Notes: generated by a model from the sequence alone, not told the origin. Numbered from the stretch's first letter, positions 7,148 to 16,960 are shown. The stretch: 64,000 bases of DNA from an uncultured Bacteroides sp. (GCF_905207245.1 NZ_CAJLKP010000002.1:1-64000), one strand, 5' to 3'. Numbers and translations: made by a program.

Positions 7148-9292
7148 ATGATTAACCCAATTGTTAAGACGATCGAGCTTCCTGATGGCAGAACCATCAC
7201 ACTCGAAACGGGAAAGCTGGCAAAACAGGCAGACGGTTCTGTAATGCTTCGTATGGGTAACACCATGCTTCTTGCTACTGTTTGTGCCGCTAAGGACGCA
7301 GTTCCCGGAACAGATTTCATGCCGTTACAGGTAGAGTACAAAGAGAAATTTTCCGCATTCGGACGTTTCCCCGGCGGTTTCACCAAGCGTGAAGGACGTG
7401 CTTCGGACTACGAAATCCTCACCTGCCGCCTCGTGGACCGTGCTCTCCGCCCTCTATTCCCCGATAATTACCACGCAGAGGTATATGTAAATATCATCCT
7501 CTATTCTGCCGATGGCGTTGATATGCCGGACGCACTGGCAGGGCTTGCCGCTTCTGCCGCCCTCGCAGTTTCAGATATTCCTTTCAACGGACCGATTTCC
7601 GAAGTACGTGTAGCACGTATCGACGGACAATTCGTTATCAACCCTACTTTTGACCAGTTGGAAAAAGCTGACATGGACCTTATGGTTGGTGCCACTTATG
7701 AAAACATCATGATGGTGGAAGGTGAAATGGACGAAGTATCCGAATTGGACTTGCTGAACGCCATGAAAGCTGCCCACGAAGCTATCAAAGTGCAGTGTCA
7801 GGCACAGAAAGAATTGGCTGAAGCAGTTGGTTCTACCGTAAAACGCGAATATTGCCACGAAGTAAATGACGAAGAACTGCGCAAGGCAGTTCGCGAAGCT
7901 TGCTACGATAAGGCTTATGCCATCGCAGCTTCCGGCAACAACAATAAGCACCAGCGCATGGAGGCTTTCGATGCTATCCGCGAAGAATTCAAAGCACAGT
8001 TCAGCGAAGAAGAATTGGCTGAAAAAGCTGCTTTAATCGACCGCTACTACCACGATGTGGAAAAAGAAGCTATGCGTCGCAGCATTCTGGACGAAGGCAA
8101 GCGCCTCGACGGACGTAAGACTAACGAAATCCGCCCCATCTGGAGTGAAATCAGCTATCTGCCCGGACCTCATGGTTCCGCTGTCTTCACCCGTGGCGAA
8201 ACCCAATCTTTGTCTACCGTAACTCTCGGTACCAAATTGGACGAAAAGATTATCGACGATGTACTGGAACATGGCAAGGTACGCTTCTTGCTGCACTATA
8301 ACTTCCCTCCGTTCTCTACCGGAGAAGCTAAAGCACAACGTGGTGTAGGTCGTCGTGAAATCGGTCACGGCCACTTGGCATGGCGTGCGCTGAAAGGTCA
8401 GATTCCTGCCGACTATCCATACGTAGTACGCGTAGTATCCGATATTCTCGAATCTAACGGTTCTTCTTCTATGGCTACCGTTTGTGCCGGAACTCTGGCA
8501 TTGATGGATGCAGGTGTGAAGATTAAGGAACCGGTATCAGGTATCGCTATGGGATTGATTAAGAATGCAGGTGAAGAAAAATACGCCGTATTGTCCGACA
8601 TCCTCGGTGACGAAGACCACCTGGGCGATATGGACTTCAAAGTAACAGGTACAAAGAACGGTATCACTGCTACCCAGATGGACATCAAGGTAGACGGTCT
8701 TTCCTATGAAATCCTGGAACGCGCTCTGAACCAAGCCAAAGAAGGACGTATGCACATCCTCGGCAAGATTCTGGAAACCATTCAGGAACCTCGCGAAGAA
8801 CTGAAACCTCATGCTCCACGCATCGAGACGATGACTATTCCTAAAGAATTTATCGGTGCCGTAATCGGCCCGGGCGGAAAAATCATCCAGGGCATGCAGG
8901 AAGAAACCGGTGCTACCATCACTATCGAAGAGGTGGACAACATCGGAAGAATCGAAATCTCCGGAACCAACAAAAAAAGCATTGACGGCGCTATGCGCTT
9001 GATTAAGGGTATCGTTGCCGTACCGGAAGTTGGCGAAGTATACAAAGGCAAGGTACGCTCAGTAATGCCTTACGGTGCTTTCGTTGAATTCCTGCCGGGT
9101 AAAGACGGTTTGCTGCACATTTCGGAAATCGACTGGAAACGTCTGGAAACAGTAGAAGAAGCCGGCATCAAGGAAGGCGACGAAATTGAAGTGAAGTTGC
9201 TCGATGTAGATCCGAAGACCGGTAAATTCAAACTTTCGCGTAAGGTATTGCTGCCAAGACCAGAAAGACAAGAAAGACCTGAAAGAAAATAA
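7148..9292 (+). CDS. pnp: Polyribonucleotide nucleotidyltransferase (PNPase)
   Basis: The 714-aa phosphorolytic 3'-5' exoribonuclease acts in RNA decay. Two RNase PH domains (about residues 10-230 and 310-540) flank an all-helical domain. The second contains FPPFSTGEA and GRREIGHGHLA. A KH domain carries the loop IGPGGKIIQGMQ (about 570-590), and an S1 domain follows with GEVYKGKVRSVMPYGAFVEFLPGKDGLLHISE (seen across about 625-660; only part of it is quoted as family evidence). The start at 7148 (MINPIV) is set by the promoter position. A strong terminator follows at 9318-9351. Confidence 0.96.
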   Translation: MINPIVKTIELPDGRTITLETGKLAKQADGSVMLRMGNTMLLATVCAAKDAVPGTDFMPLQVEYKEKFSAFGRFPGGFTKREGRASDYEILTCRLVDRALRPLFPDNYHAEVYVNIILYSADGVDMPDALAGLAASAALAVSDIPFNGPISEVRVARIDGQFVINPTFDQLEKADMDLMVGATYENIMMVEGEMDEVSELDLLNAMKAAHEAIKVQCQAQKELAEAVGSTVKREYCHEVNDEELRKAVREACYDKAYAIAASGNNNKHQRMEAFDAIREEFKAQFSEEELAEKAALIDRYYHDVEKEAMRRSILDEGKRLDGRKTNEIRPIWSEISYLPGPHGSAVFTRGETQSLSTVTLGTKLDEKIIDDVLEHGKVRFLLHYNFPPFSTGEAKAQRGVGRREIGHGHLAWRALKGQIPADYPYVVRVVSDILESNGSSSMATVCAGTLALMDAGVKIKEPVSGIAMGLIKNAGEEKYAVLSDILGDEDHLGDMDFKVTGTKNGITATQMDIKVDGLSYEILERALNQAKEGRMHILGKILETIQEPREELKPHAPRIETMTIPKEFIGAVIGPGGKIIQGMQEETGATITIEEVDNIGRIEISGTNKKSIDGAMRLIKGIVAVPEVGEVYKGKVRSVMPYGAFVEFLPGKDGLLHISEIDWKRLETVEEAGIKEGDEIEVKLLDVDPKTGKFKLSRKVLLPRPERQERPERK

Positions 9293-9317
9293 GATTTTCC
9301 TTATTCCTTATAGTATT

Positions 9318-9351
9318 AAGCCCGACGGAAACCCGCCGGGCTTTCTTTTTG
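9318..9351 (+). terminator. Rho-independent terminator after pnp
   Basis: AAGCCCGACGG at 9318-9328 pairs with CCGCCGGGCTT at 9333-9343 (one mismatch), followed by CTTTTT. Confidence 0.9.
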
Positions 9352-9461
9352 TAAAAAAAGATAAGACTAAATCCGAAAAACTCTTTCATTATTTTGCGTA
9401 TTCCGAAAAGATTATGTTACTTTACCCTATAAACCTTAAATAAGAGAGAAAATATTTAAGA

Positions 9462-10022
9462 ATGCTTGTCTCTGAGAACCTACATACTATGGATTTATTT
9501 TCGCGTTTCTTTCGTGAGAATCAAGAAAAATTCCTTGCCTTTGCCTATTCCTATATCAGAAGTTGGGCAGAAGCGGAAGATATTCTTATGGAATCCATGA
9601 TTTCTTTGTGGGAATGCCGCGACCGCTGGGAAGAAGATAAAGGTCTGCACGCCCTGCTCCTTACCATTATCAAAAATAAGGCCCTTAATTATCTGGAACG
9701 TGAGCAAACACGCTTACGCATTGAAGAAGACTTGAATTCGCACCGTCAGCGCGAACTGGATTTGCGTATCGCAACTTTAAAAGATTGCGAACCCGACAAG
9801 ATTTTCAGCACAGAGATACAGCACATCGTGAACAAGGCATTGGGAAAGATGCCGTCACAAAGCCGGGAAATATTCATGCTCAGCCGCTACAACAACCTGC
9901 CGAACAAAAAAATAGCCGAACAACTGAATGTCTCCCTCAAAACAGTAGAATTTCATATCACCAAGGCATTGCGTATCCTGCGCGTTGAATTGAAGGACTA
10001 TCTGGCCTCCATCCTCCTCTGA
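9462..10022 (+). CDS. ECF-type RNA polymerase sigma factor
   Basis: A 186-aa sigma-70 family factor of the extracytoplasmic function type. Region 2 is seen in FLAFAYSYIRSWAEAEDILMES (helical core; short quote avoided beyond the motif AEDILMES), and region 4 in MPSQSREIF through KKIAEQLNVSLKTVEFHITKAL, with the helix-turn-helix. The start may be 9462 or the Met at 9489 (MDLFSRF), which fits the family equally well. It is followed by a 62-aa protein, FecR and SusC/SusD, so it most likely drives that uptake locus when FecR is signalled from the outer membrane receptor. Confidence 0.9.
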   Translation: MLVSENLHTMDLFSRFFRENQEKFLAFAYSYIRSWAEAEDILMESMISLWECRDRWEEDKGLHALLLTIIKNKALNYLEREQTRLRIEEDLNSHRQRELDLRIATLKDCEPDKIFSTEIQHIVNKALGKMPSQSREIFMLSRYNNLPNKKIAEQLNVSLKTVEFHITKALRILRVELKDYLASILL

Positions 10023-10039
10023 CAAAACCTGTTTTTTTC

Positions 10040-10070
10040 TTTGAAAATATAAATAAAAGACATATGTTTG
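10040..10070 (+). promoter_or_regulatory. Promoter for the 62-aa protein gene
   Basis: TTTG at 10040-10043, exactly 19 bp, then TATGTTTG at 10063-10070. This is one of the best matches to the Bacteroides primary-sigma consensus in the window and lies 40 bp before the small ORF. Confidence 0.8.
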
Positions 10071-10109
10071 CATCATCAGTAATATTGCTGGCGATTAAAC
10101 ATAGCATAT

Positions 10110-10298
10110 ATGAGATATATTGTAATAATATACTACGTGCTTATCGAAGGGGATCAAGAATTTGAAACCCTCAATGTCAACAAAAATATTGAGGCAAACT
10201 CACCGGAAGAAGCCATAGGCATTGCTTACAATCTCTTCAAAGCCGAAGCCCCGGAAGAGTGTTATATTGTATCCATAATCCCCAATGCAGTGCCTTGA
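10110..10298 (+). CDS. Small conserved-looking protein of unknown function (62 aa)
   Basis: I do not recognise this 62-residue protein. It starts with beta-prone hydrophobic residues (MRYIVIIYYVLIEG), then an acidic middle (NSPEEAIGIAYNLFKAEAPEE) that should form a helix, and ends in a short strand (CYIVSIIPNAVP). It has no signal peptide or membrane helix pattern, so it is probably cytosolic. The consensus promoter at 10040-10070 argues that it is a real gene. It sits between the ECF sigma factor and FecR, but is expressed from a housekeeping-type promoter, so it may be unrelated to the uptake locus or may modulate it. Confidence 0.65.
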   Translation: MRYIVIIYYVLIEGDQEFETLNVNKNIEANSPEEAIGIAYNLFKAEAPEECYIVSIIPNAVP

Positions 10299-10655
10299 CA
10301 CATTACAGATAAAACATTTTCTTCCTTAACCGAAAAACAGAACAAAAAGGCCCGGTTCATACCTGGTCCGTATCCTCTTTGTACCCTCCTCGTATCCGCT
10401 TCGCTCTTTTCATCCCCCTATAGAAGCGAAGGAAACACAAAACTGATGCAAACCGGAAGAGTTTCCGACCAAAACCCAACTTTAAATTCAGGCTATATCC
10501 GAGTGATAAAATCGCGATAAATCCCTCTTTTTTCCCTTTTTCAAAGAAAAAACAAAAAAAGTTTCATTTTCCGTTAGGGTAGTGGCGAACTCACCTGTAT
10601 TAATTACAGAAGGGGAGGAAAAACCTCTCTTATTCAACTAACAATTTGAGTACAT
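10299..10655. other. Gene-free stretch between the 62-aa gene and fecR
   Basis: No ORF is credible. The left part holds an 11-bp periodic half-site array (10355-10398). The right part, 10540-10655, is an A/T-rich run followed by TTTCCGTTAGGGTAGTGGCG, which is typical of the region before FecR-type anti-sigma genes and is the likely site of an ECF-dependent promoter for fecR-susC-susD. Confidence 0.5.
10355..10398. repeat. 11-bp phased array, GTAC/CGTAT family (array A)
   Basis: Four consecutive 11-mers, GTTCATACCTG, GTCCGTATCCT, CTTTGTACCCT and CCTCGTATCCG, keep GTA(C/T) in the same position. The third and fourth are weaker matches. The same unit type is found at 33831-33951 and 62613-62711. 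Confidence 0.55.
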
Positions 10656-11591
10656 ATGAACCAAGAACTATTATATAAGTATTTTAAAGGAGCCGCAACC
10701 ATTGAAGAAGAAAAGCGCATTCTCGATTGGGTGGACGCTTCGGAAGAAAATCGGGAGGCTTTCTTAAAAGAACGCATGATGTTTGACGTCGCCCTGTTCT
10801 CCAACCGGCAGGATGCAAAGAAAAAGACAGCACGCCTGACTCCGATACTCAAATGGGGAATGCGTGCAGCAGCCGTCATCATAGTAGGCATATGCGGTTA
10901 CTTCATGACGAATGATTATCTATATAATAAATTGGCCCAACCGCAAACCGTGACCGTCCCTGCCGGACAACGTGCACAAATCACCCTTGCCGACGGTACA
11001 CGTGTATGGTTAAACGCACAATCCACATTGACTTATACCTCCAACTTCGGACGCGATGAAAGAAACGTGAAACTGGACGGCGAAGCTTACTTTGAAGTAG
11101 CCAAAAATAAAGATATTCCGTTCTACATACATACAGAAATGAACAATGTGAGAGTAGTCGGCACCAGTTTCAACGTCTGCGCCTACAAAGGAAGCAAAGA
11201 ATTTGAAACTACGCTCATAGAAGGTATCGTAGACATCTACCCTGCCAACAGCGGTAAGGTTATCACCCGCTTGCAGAAAGACGAATTCTTCGCAAACTAC
11301 GATGGAAAGTATAAGAAAACCATACTCCCGTCCTACGAGTATCTGCGTTGGAAAGAAGGATTATATTGCTTTGACGATGTGCCTTTCAGTTGCATACTTG
11401 ACAAGCTTGAGAAATACTATAATGTGAAAATAACAGTGGCAGACCCCGAGTTACTGAATTATGACAGTTGCACCGGGAAGTTCCGCGAACAAGATGGGAT
11501 AGAGCATATTCTGCGTACAATTTCAAAAGACCATCCTTTTGAGTTTAGCATCAACGAAGACAAAGACTCCATCACCATCTACAAAAAGTAA
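10656..11591 (+). CDS. FecR family anti-sigma factor
   Basis: The 311-aa inner membrane protein relays the outer membrane receptor signal to the ECF sigma factor. An N-terminal cytoplasmic helical part (about 1-68) contains the anti-sigma-type pattern KYFKGAATIEEEKRILDWVD. A single transmembrane helix lies near 71-88. The periplasmic FecR domain carries TVTVPAGQRAQITLADGT followed by VWLNAQSTLTY and the GEAYFEVAK motif. A C-terminal DUF4974 domain ends the protein. The gene is followed by the SusC-type receptor with an STN domain, its expected signalling partner. Confidence 0.93.
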   Translation: MNQELLYKYFKGAATIEEEKRILDWVDASEENREAFLKERMMFDVALFSNRQDAKKKTARLTPILKWGMRAAAVIIVGICGYFMTNDYLYNKLAQPQTVTVPAGQRAQITLADGTRVWLNAQSTLTYTSNFGRDERNVKLDGEAYFEVAKNKDIPFYIHTEMNNVRVVGTSFNVCAYKGSKEFETTLIEGIVDIYPANSGKVITRLQKDEFFANYDGKYKKTILPSYEYLRWKEGLYCFDDVPFSCILDKLEKYYNVKITVADPELLNYDSCTGKFREQDGIEHILRTISKDHPFEFSINEDKDSITIYKK

Positions 11592-11692
11592 TTTGATATC
11601 AAAGATAAAACCTTAAAATTTAGTACTAACCTCTTAAACAGAAAAGCATTATGAAATAGAAGAAACAGTCAACCAATCCCCCCCTAAAAAAA

Positions 11693-11722
11693 GATCGGAA
11701 AGTACCCCCATACTTTCCGATC
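11693..11722 (+). promoter_or_regulatory. Stem-loop between fecR and susC
   Basis: GATCGGAAAGTA at 11693-11704 pairs perfectly with TACTTTCCGATC at 11711-11722 around a 6-nt loop. No T tract follows, so it is more likely an RNA processing or stability element than a terminator; it could raise susC over fecR mRNA. Confidence 0.6.
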
Positions 11723-11778
11723 CGAAACAGTCAAAAATCGACCTTAATCAATTTATTAACTTAACACATTACAAAGAT

Positions 11779-14700
11779 ATGAGAAAAATTTCTTTGAATG
11801 GGCTTTTTTGCCCAAAAAGTTTAGTATTTAAGCAAATATTACGAACTATGAAGATCACACTATTCCTTCTCTTGTTTGTAACGTTCCAAGCGTACAGTAG
11901 TAGTAGCTACTCTCAGAATGCCAAAATCAGCATCCCCCGCTCTGAGTTGCGAGTAAGCGAAATCCTCGATAAAATCGAGGCCCAGACAGAGTATTTGTTT
12001 GTCTACAATAAGAAGAGTGTGGACGTGCGCCGCACCGTAAATGTAGATGCAGACAACCAGCCTGTGTCCGAAGTTTTGGACGAAATCTTCAATGGCACCG
12101 ACATCAGATATGTAATGGAAGGCAAGAACATCGTGCTGACCAAACAATATGAAACTGCAACCGAAATCATCGCTGCCGTACAGCAGGAAAACAAACCCGT
12201 GAAAGGTATTGTGACCGACATGCAAGGTGAACCGATTATCGGCGCCAATGTGGTAGAGAAAGGTACGACAAACGGTGTCATCACCAATATTGACGGTGAA
12301 TTTACACTGAATACACCTGCCGATGCTACGCTGGTTATCAGCTATATCGGGTACCAGCCGGTAAGCGTTGCCCTGAATGGTCAGGAAACAATCAATGTGC
12401 AGATGCAGGAAGAAGCGCTGTCACTGGAAACGGTGGTGGTAACGGCCATGGGTATCAAGAAAAAAGCCGCTTCACTGACTTACTCTACCCAGCAGGTAGG
12501 TGGCGACGAACTGACACGCGCCAAAGACCCGAATATGATTAATGCATTGGCCGGAAAAACCGCCGGTGTATCCATTACACGCAACTCTTCCGGTTTAGGT
12601 GGTTCTGCCAAGGTTTCTATCCGTGGTATTCGTTCTGCCAACGCTGACGGTAACAACCAGCCATTATATGTCATTGACGGTGTGCCTATGCTGAATAATA
12701 CATCCGAACAAGCCTTTTCCGCCATGGGTGGCAATAATGATACTGGTAACCGCGACTCCGGTGACGGTATCTCCAACCTCAATCCGGACGACATTGAAAG
12801 CATGAGCATCCTGAAAGGTGCTTCCGCCGCCGCTCTTTACGGTTCGCAAGCCGCCAATGGTGTAATCCTTATCACAACCAAGAAAGGAAAAGCCGGTATG
12901 CAACGCATCACGTTCTCTTCCAACCTGACTGTAGACCATGCCATCAGCCTGCCCGAATTCCAAAACAGATACGGCGCCAGTGGCGAAACCAGTTGGGGCG
13001 CAGAAAATGCAAGCATGAAAGCTTATGACAATGTGGGCGACTATTTCAGTAACGGAGTGACAGCCACAAACTCCTTATCCGTCACAGCAGGAAAAGAGAA
13101 GATGCAAACTTACTTCTCTTATGCCAACACCACAGCCAGCGGCATTGTTGATGTAAATAAACTTCAGAAGCACAACATCACTTTCCGCGAAACAGCCTCC
13201 CTTTTCAACGAACGCTTGACGCTGGATGCCAACGTGAACCTGATGACCCAGAAAATCAAGAACCGCCCTACCTCCGGTGGTTACTATATGAACCCATTGG
13301 TAGGTTTATATTCCTTCCCACGTGGCGAAGACATGAGTGTTTACCGCGACAACAACGGCTTCGAAAGATATGATGCCAACAGAGCTATGCCTTTGCAAAA
13401 CTGGTATACAGACATCAGTGGTTTCACTCAGAACCCTTACTGGCTAAACAATAGAGTTACCAGCAACGACAAGCGTTTCCGCACAATGGCTTCATTGAGT
13501 GCTAACCTGAAGGTAAACGACTGGTTCACCATCCAAGCACGTGGCAATGTAGATTATATCAACGATAATTACGACCAGAAGATGTACGCCGGCACAGCAG
13601 CCGATGTGGCTCACGAAAACGGACGTTATATCAAGCTGAACCGGCAGGAATTCATGATGTACGGCGACGTGATGGCAATGTTCAACAAAACCTGGAACGA
13701 CTGGTCACTGAATGCAGCCCTTGGTAGCAGCATCAACACTACGAAAGTGAACTCACTAAGCCTTGATTCCGGAAAATCCGGCTTATACAAAGCAAACGTA
13801 TTTACAGTTGCCAATATGAATCTGGGCGGTGCCGGTACTTCTTTCATCGACGAACTGAACGACCAAAGACGCACCATCCAATCCCTCTTTGCAACAGCAC
13901 AAATCGGTTGGAAAGAAAGCCTTTACTTAGACCTGACCGCCCGTAATGACTGGTCGTCTACACTGGCCAACACGAAGAGCGAAGGTTCCGGTTTCTTCTA
14001 CCCCTCAGTAGGTGTATCCTGGATTTTGAACCAGACACTCAACCTCCCGTCATGGATCAGTTTCGGTAAAGTCCGCGCATCTTGGGCACAAGTAGGTAAC
14101 GACCTTCCCATCGGCATTACCAGCCCGGCACAGACTATTACAGCCGGTGGCGTAGTCAATCCCATCGACTATTACTTTGCCGAAGACCTGAAACCGGAAA
14201 TCAGTACTTCTATCGAATTTGGTACCGAATGGAGATTCTTCAACAGTCGTTTGGATTTCGACTTCACGTTCTATCGCACCGATACCAAGAACCAGTTAAT
14301 CCGGGTAAACACTACTGCCGAAAAGCGCCGTTTCCGTTGGATTAACGCAGGTAAGATTCGCAACACCGGTATTGAAGTCACCGTAGGAGCCACTCCGCTA
14401 ATGAACGACAATTTCCGTTGGAAAACTCAGTTTAACTTCGCTACCAATAAGAATGAGATTGTATCTCTGGGTGGAACACCCAGCTTCCAGTATGCTTCCG
14501 GCAACGTAAGTATGCCTTATAAGATGATGGTTGTAGAAGGCGGTTCATTGGGCGACATCTATGGAAACGTATTTGTACGTGATGAAAGCGGTAAGATTCT
14601 TTTGGAACCGGCAACGGACAAAGATGGCAACGAGAACAAAAATGCCGGTCTGCCGCAGGTAACCACTGACAAGGCAGCCAAGATTGGTAACTTCAATCCC

Positions 14701-15204
14701 GACTGGACTCTCGGCTGGAGCAATACTTTGACTTACAAAGGTTTCTCACTTTACTTCCTGATTGATACCCGCATGGGTGGCGACGTTATCTCACTGACGC
14801 AAGCCGGTCTGGATTATGCAGGTGTAAGCAAAGCAACCGGTGATGCACGCGCAGCAAAGCGTTACATGCTGGAAGGTCAGGAAATCAAGAACGTACAAGG
14901 TTTCTATCAAATGGTAGGCGACCGTGGTAACGGTACTACCGAATTCTACAGATACGATGGAACTAACATCCGCTTGCGCGAGTTGTCACTTGGCTACTCC
15001 TTCCCACAGCAGATGCTCGAAAAGACAGGATTCATCAAAGGTGTTGATCTCTCACTGGTGGCGCGCAATCTGTTCTTCATCTACAAAGATGCCCCGTTCG
15101 ACCCGGACGCAACGATGTCCGTAGGTAATGATAACCAAGGTTTGGATACCTATGGTATGCCTTCAACGAGAAACATTGGATTCAATATTAAACTCACTTT
15201 CTAA
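11779..15204 (+). CDS. SusC/RagA TonB-dependent receptor with STN signalling domain
   Basis: The 1141-aa outer membrane transporter has, in order: a signal region (a hydrophobic stretch after MKITLFLLLF), an STN domain (about 45-125; DKIEAQTEYLFVYNKKSV), a carboxypeptidase-D-like domain (PVKGIVTDMQGEPIIGANV), a TonB-box-like acidic segment, a plug with the SusC signature (RGIRSANA, PLYVIDGVP, SILKGASAAALYGSQAANG) and a 22-strand barrel ending in aromatic residues. The STN domain is what couples such receptors to FecR and an ECF sigma factor, both of which are upstream. The start could also be the Met at 11848. The SusD partner follows 12 bp later. The substrate is unknown, and no glycosidase is linked. 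Confidence 0.95.
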   Translation: MRKISLNGLFCPKSLVFKQILRTMKITLFLLLFVTFQAYSSSSYSQNAKISIPRSELRVSEILDKIEAQTEYLFVYNKKSVDVRRTVNVDADNQPVSEVLDEIFNGTDIRYVMEGKNIVLTKQYETATEIIAAVQQENKPVKGIVTDMQGEPIIGANVVEKGTTNGVITNIDGEFTLNTPADATLVISYIGYQPVSVALNGQETINVQMQEEALSLETVVVTAMGIKKKAASLTYSTQQVGGDELTRAKDPNMINALAGKTAGVSITRNSSGLGGSAKVSIRGIRSANADGNNQPLYVIDGVPMLNNTSEQAFSAMGGNNDTGNRDSGDGISNLNPDDIESMSILKGASAAALYGSQAANGVILITTKKGKAGMQRITFSSNLTVDHAISLPEFQNRYGASGETSWGAENASMKAYDNVGDYFSNGVTATNSLSVTAGKEKMQTYFSYANTTASGIVDVNKLQKHNITFRETASLFNERLTLDANVNLMTQKIKNRPTSGGYYMNPLVGLYSFPRGEDMSVYRDNNGFERYDANRAMPLQNWYTDISGFTQNPYWLNNRVTSNDKRFRTMASLSANLKVNDWFTIQARGNVDYINDNYDQKMYAGTAADVAHENGRYIKLNRQEFMMYGDVMAMFNKTWNDWSLNAALGSSINTTKVNSLSLDSGKSGLYKANVFTVANMNLGGAGTSFIDELNDQRRTIQSLFATAQIGWKESLYLDLTARNDWSSTLANTKSEGSGFFYPSVGVSWILNQTLNLPSWISFGKVRASWAQVGNDLPIGITSPAQTITAGGVVNPIDYYFAEDLKPEISTSIEFGTEWRFFNSRLDFDFTFYRTDTKNQLIRVNTTAEKRRFRWINAGKIRNTGIEVTVGATPLMNDNFRWKTQFNFATNKNEIVSLGGTPSFQYASGNVSMPYKMMVVEGGSLGDIYGNVFVRDESGKILLEPATDKDGNENKNAGLPQVTTDKAAKIGNFNPDWTLGWSNTLTYKGFSLYFLIDTRMGGDVISLTQAGLDYAGVSKATGDARAAKRYMLEGQEIKNVQGFYQMVGDRGNGTTEFYRYDGTNIRLRELSLGYSFPQQMLEKTGFIKGVDLSLVARNLFFIYKDAPFDPDATMSVGNDNQGLDTYGMPSTRNIGFNIKLTF

Positions 15205-15216
15205 TACCTGAACGAT

Positions 15217-16842
15217 ATGAATAAGATAAAATATACAGCCGTACTACTCTTGGGTGGACTTTTAAGTCTTTCATCCTGTACCGATAATTTCGCCGAATTC
15301 AACGATACAAAAGGAGCGTATACAGATGACTTGCAAAAATATGACAACCAGACCAACCTGGTACCCTTCTCTACCATCCAAAAAGGTATCATCTACCAGA
15401 CGGGTGTAGAAGGAACGGACTGGCAATATCAAGTGATACAAAATCTGGTAGCCGATATGTATGGCGGATTCTTCCATGACATGAATGGTTCGTTTAATCA
15501 GAACAACTCTACTTATAACCTGAACAATGGTTGGACAAGCGCCATGTGGACCTATTCTTACGGCAATGTCATGCCTTCCATCGCTGATTCCGAAGAGTTG
15601 AACACAGCCGAAGAGTGGCCCTTGTATCACGCTCTTACCAAAGTGCTGAAAGTAACCCTTCTGCATCGTGTAAGCGACTATTATGGTCCTATCCTTTATG
15701 ATGGTTTCGGCACTGCCGCACAAACTCCCCAGTCTCAGCAGGAAGTTTACAAACGCTTCTTCGAAGACCTGGCAACAGCCATCAATATTCTGAAGGATTA
15801 TAAAGGCGGCGTATCTTTTGAAAGCGCCGACTTCATGATGCCGGAAGGCAAACGCACACCTGCACAATGGTTGAAGTTTGCCAACTCTCTCCGTTTGCGT
15901 CTGGCAATGCGTGTATCCAATGTGGACCCCGATTTAGCCAAAGAACAAGCTCAGGCCGCATTAGATGCACAGAATGGCGGTGTATTGGAAACATCTAACG
16001 AAACTGTAGGCCAATATGGAATCCGTAACCCGCTGGGTGGTGTTTCCGGTTGGGGCGAAGTATTTATGAATGCCAGTCTGGAATCTTTCCTGAAAGGATA
16101 TGACGACCCGCGTTTGAAGTCTTACTTTAATGCCGCGCAAGATGGTAGAGACAATGATGGCAACATCACGCAAACTGTGGCGGGTGTGAAACAACTGACC
16201 AGCATCGAAGGCAAGTTCAAAGGTGTGCGCCAGGGAACAGGTGTAGGAGACAACCGTTACTCCACCCACTCACGTACCACCATCACCACCAGTAGCAAGA
16301 TTATAGTAATGGCTGCTGCCGAAGTATGGTTCCTCCGTGCAGAAGCCGCCTTGAGAGGCTTCACCTCTGAAGATGTGGAGAGTTGCTATAAGCAAGGTGT
16401 CACTACTTCTTTTGCACAATGGGATGCCAGTGGCGTAAGCGAATATTTGGAAAGTGAAAACACTCCGGCTGATTATGTAGATACATTCGATAAGAGTTTT
16501 GATGCCAAAGCAACTACCAGTATCACTCCCAAATGGGATAATGCAGCCGATAATGAAACGAAACTGGAAAGAATAATCACCCAAAAGTGGCTGGCCATCT
16601 ATCCCGAAGGCTGCGAAGCTTGGGCAGAACAACGCCGTACCGGCTATCCGAAACTCTTCAAAGTAGTAGTGAATAACAGCAGTAACACCATCAGTACAGA
16701 TGAGATGATTCGCCGCGTATTCTTCAATCAGGATTATATCACGAACAACAAGCCGTTGTATGATGCATTGGTTAGCAAGTTAGGCGGTCAGGATACTGGT
16801 GGTACCCGTCTTTGGTGGGATACCGGAAAGAATAATTTCTAA
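15217..16842 (+). CDS. SusD/RagB family outer membrane lipoprotein
   Basis: The 541-aa surface lipoprotein forms the lid over the SusC transporter and binds the ligand. The lipobox LSSC ends the signal peptide. The sequence fits the SusD-like group often named SusD/RagB nutrient-binding (PF12771 type), with helical TPR-like segments such as FANSLRLRLAMRVSNVDP and a C-terminal IITQKWLAIYPEGCEAWAEQRRTGYP motif (only its core is diagnostic). It is co-transcribed with the upstream SusC. A terminator hairpin follows at 16923-16956. Confidence 0.94.
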   Translation: MNKIKYTAVLLLGGLLSLSSCTDNFAEFNDTKGAYTDDLQKYDNQTNLVPFSTIQKGIIYQTGVEGTDWQYQVIQNLVADMYGGFFHDMNGSFNQNNSTYNLNNGWTSAMWTYSYGNVMPSIADSEELNTAEEWPLYHALTKVLKVTLLHRVSDYYGPILYDGFGTAAQTPQSQQEVYKRFFEDLATAINILKDYKGGVSFESADFMMPEGKRTPAQWLKFANSLRLRLAMRVSNVDPDLAKEQAQAALDAQNGGVLETSNETVGQYGIRNPLGGVSGWGEVFMNASLESFLKGYDDPRLKSYFNAAQDGRDNDGNITQTVAGVKQLTSIEGKFKGVRQGTGVGDNRYSTHSRTTITTSSKIIVMAAAEVWFLRAEAALRGFTSEDVESCYKQGVTTSFAQWDASGVSEYLESENTPADYVDTFDKSFDAKATTSITPKWDNAADNETKLERIITQKWLAIYPEGCEAWAEQRRTGYPKLFKVVVNNSSNTISTDEMIRRVFFNQDYITNNKPLYDALVSKLGGQDTGGTRLWWDTGKNNF

Positions 16843-16922
16843 TCCTAATAAAAGAAAACTAAGGTATAGAATTTTGATTAGTGGTGTTTTCTCCGTATTA
16901 GTTACGAGGGAAAAAAGATTGG

Positions 16923-16960
16923 AAGGAGTAAAGTCATTTGGGGGACTTTACTCCTTTTCT
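16923..16960 (+). terminator. Terminator after the SusC/SusD pair
   Basis: AAGGAGTAAAGTC at 16923-16935 pairs perfectly with GACTTTACTCCTT at 16944-16956, 8-nt loop, then TTCT. Confidence 0.75.
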
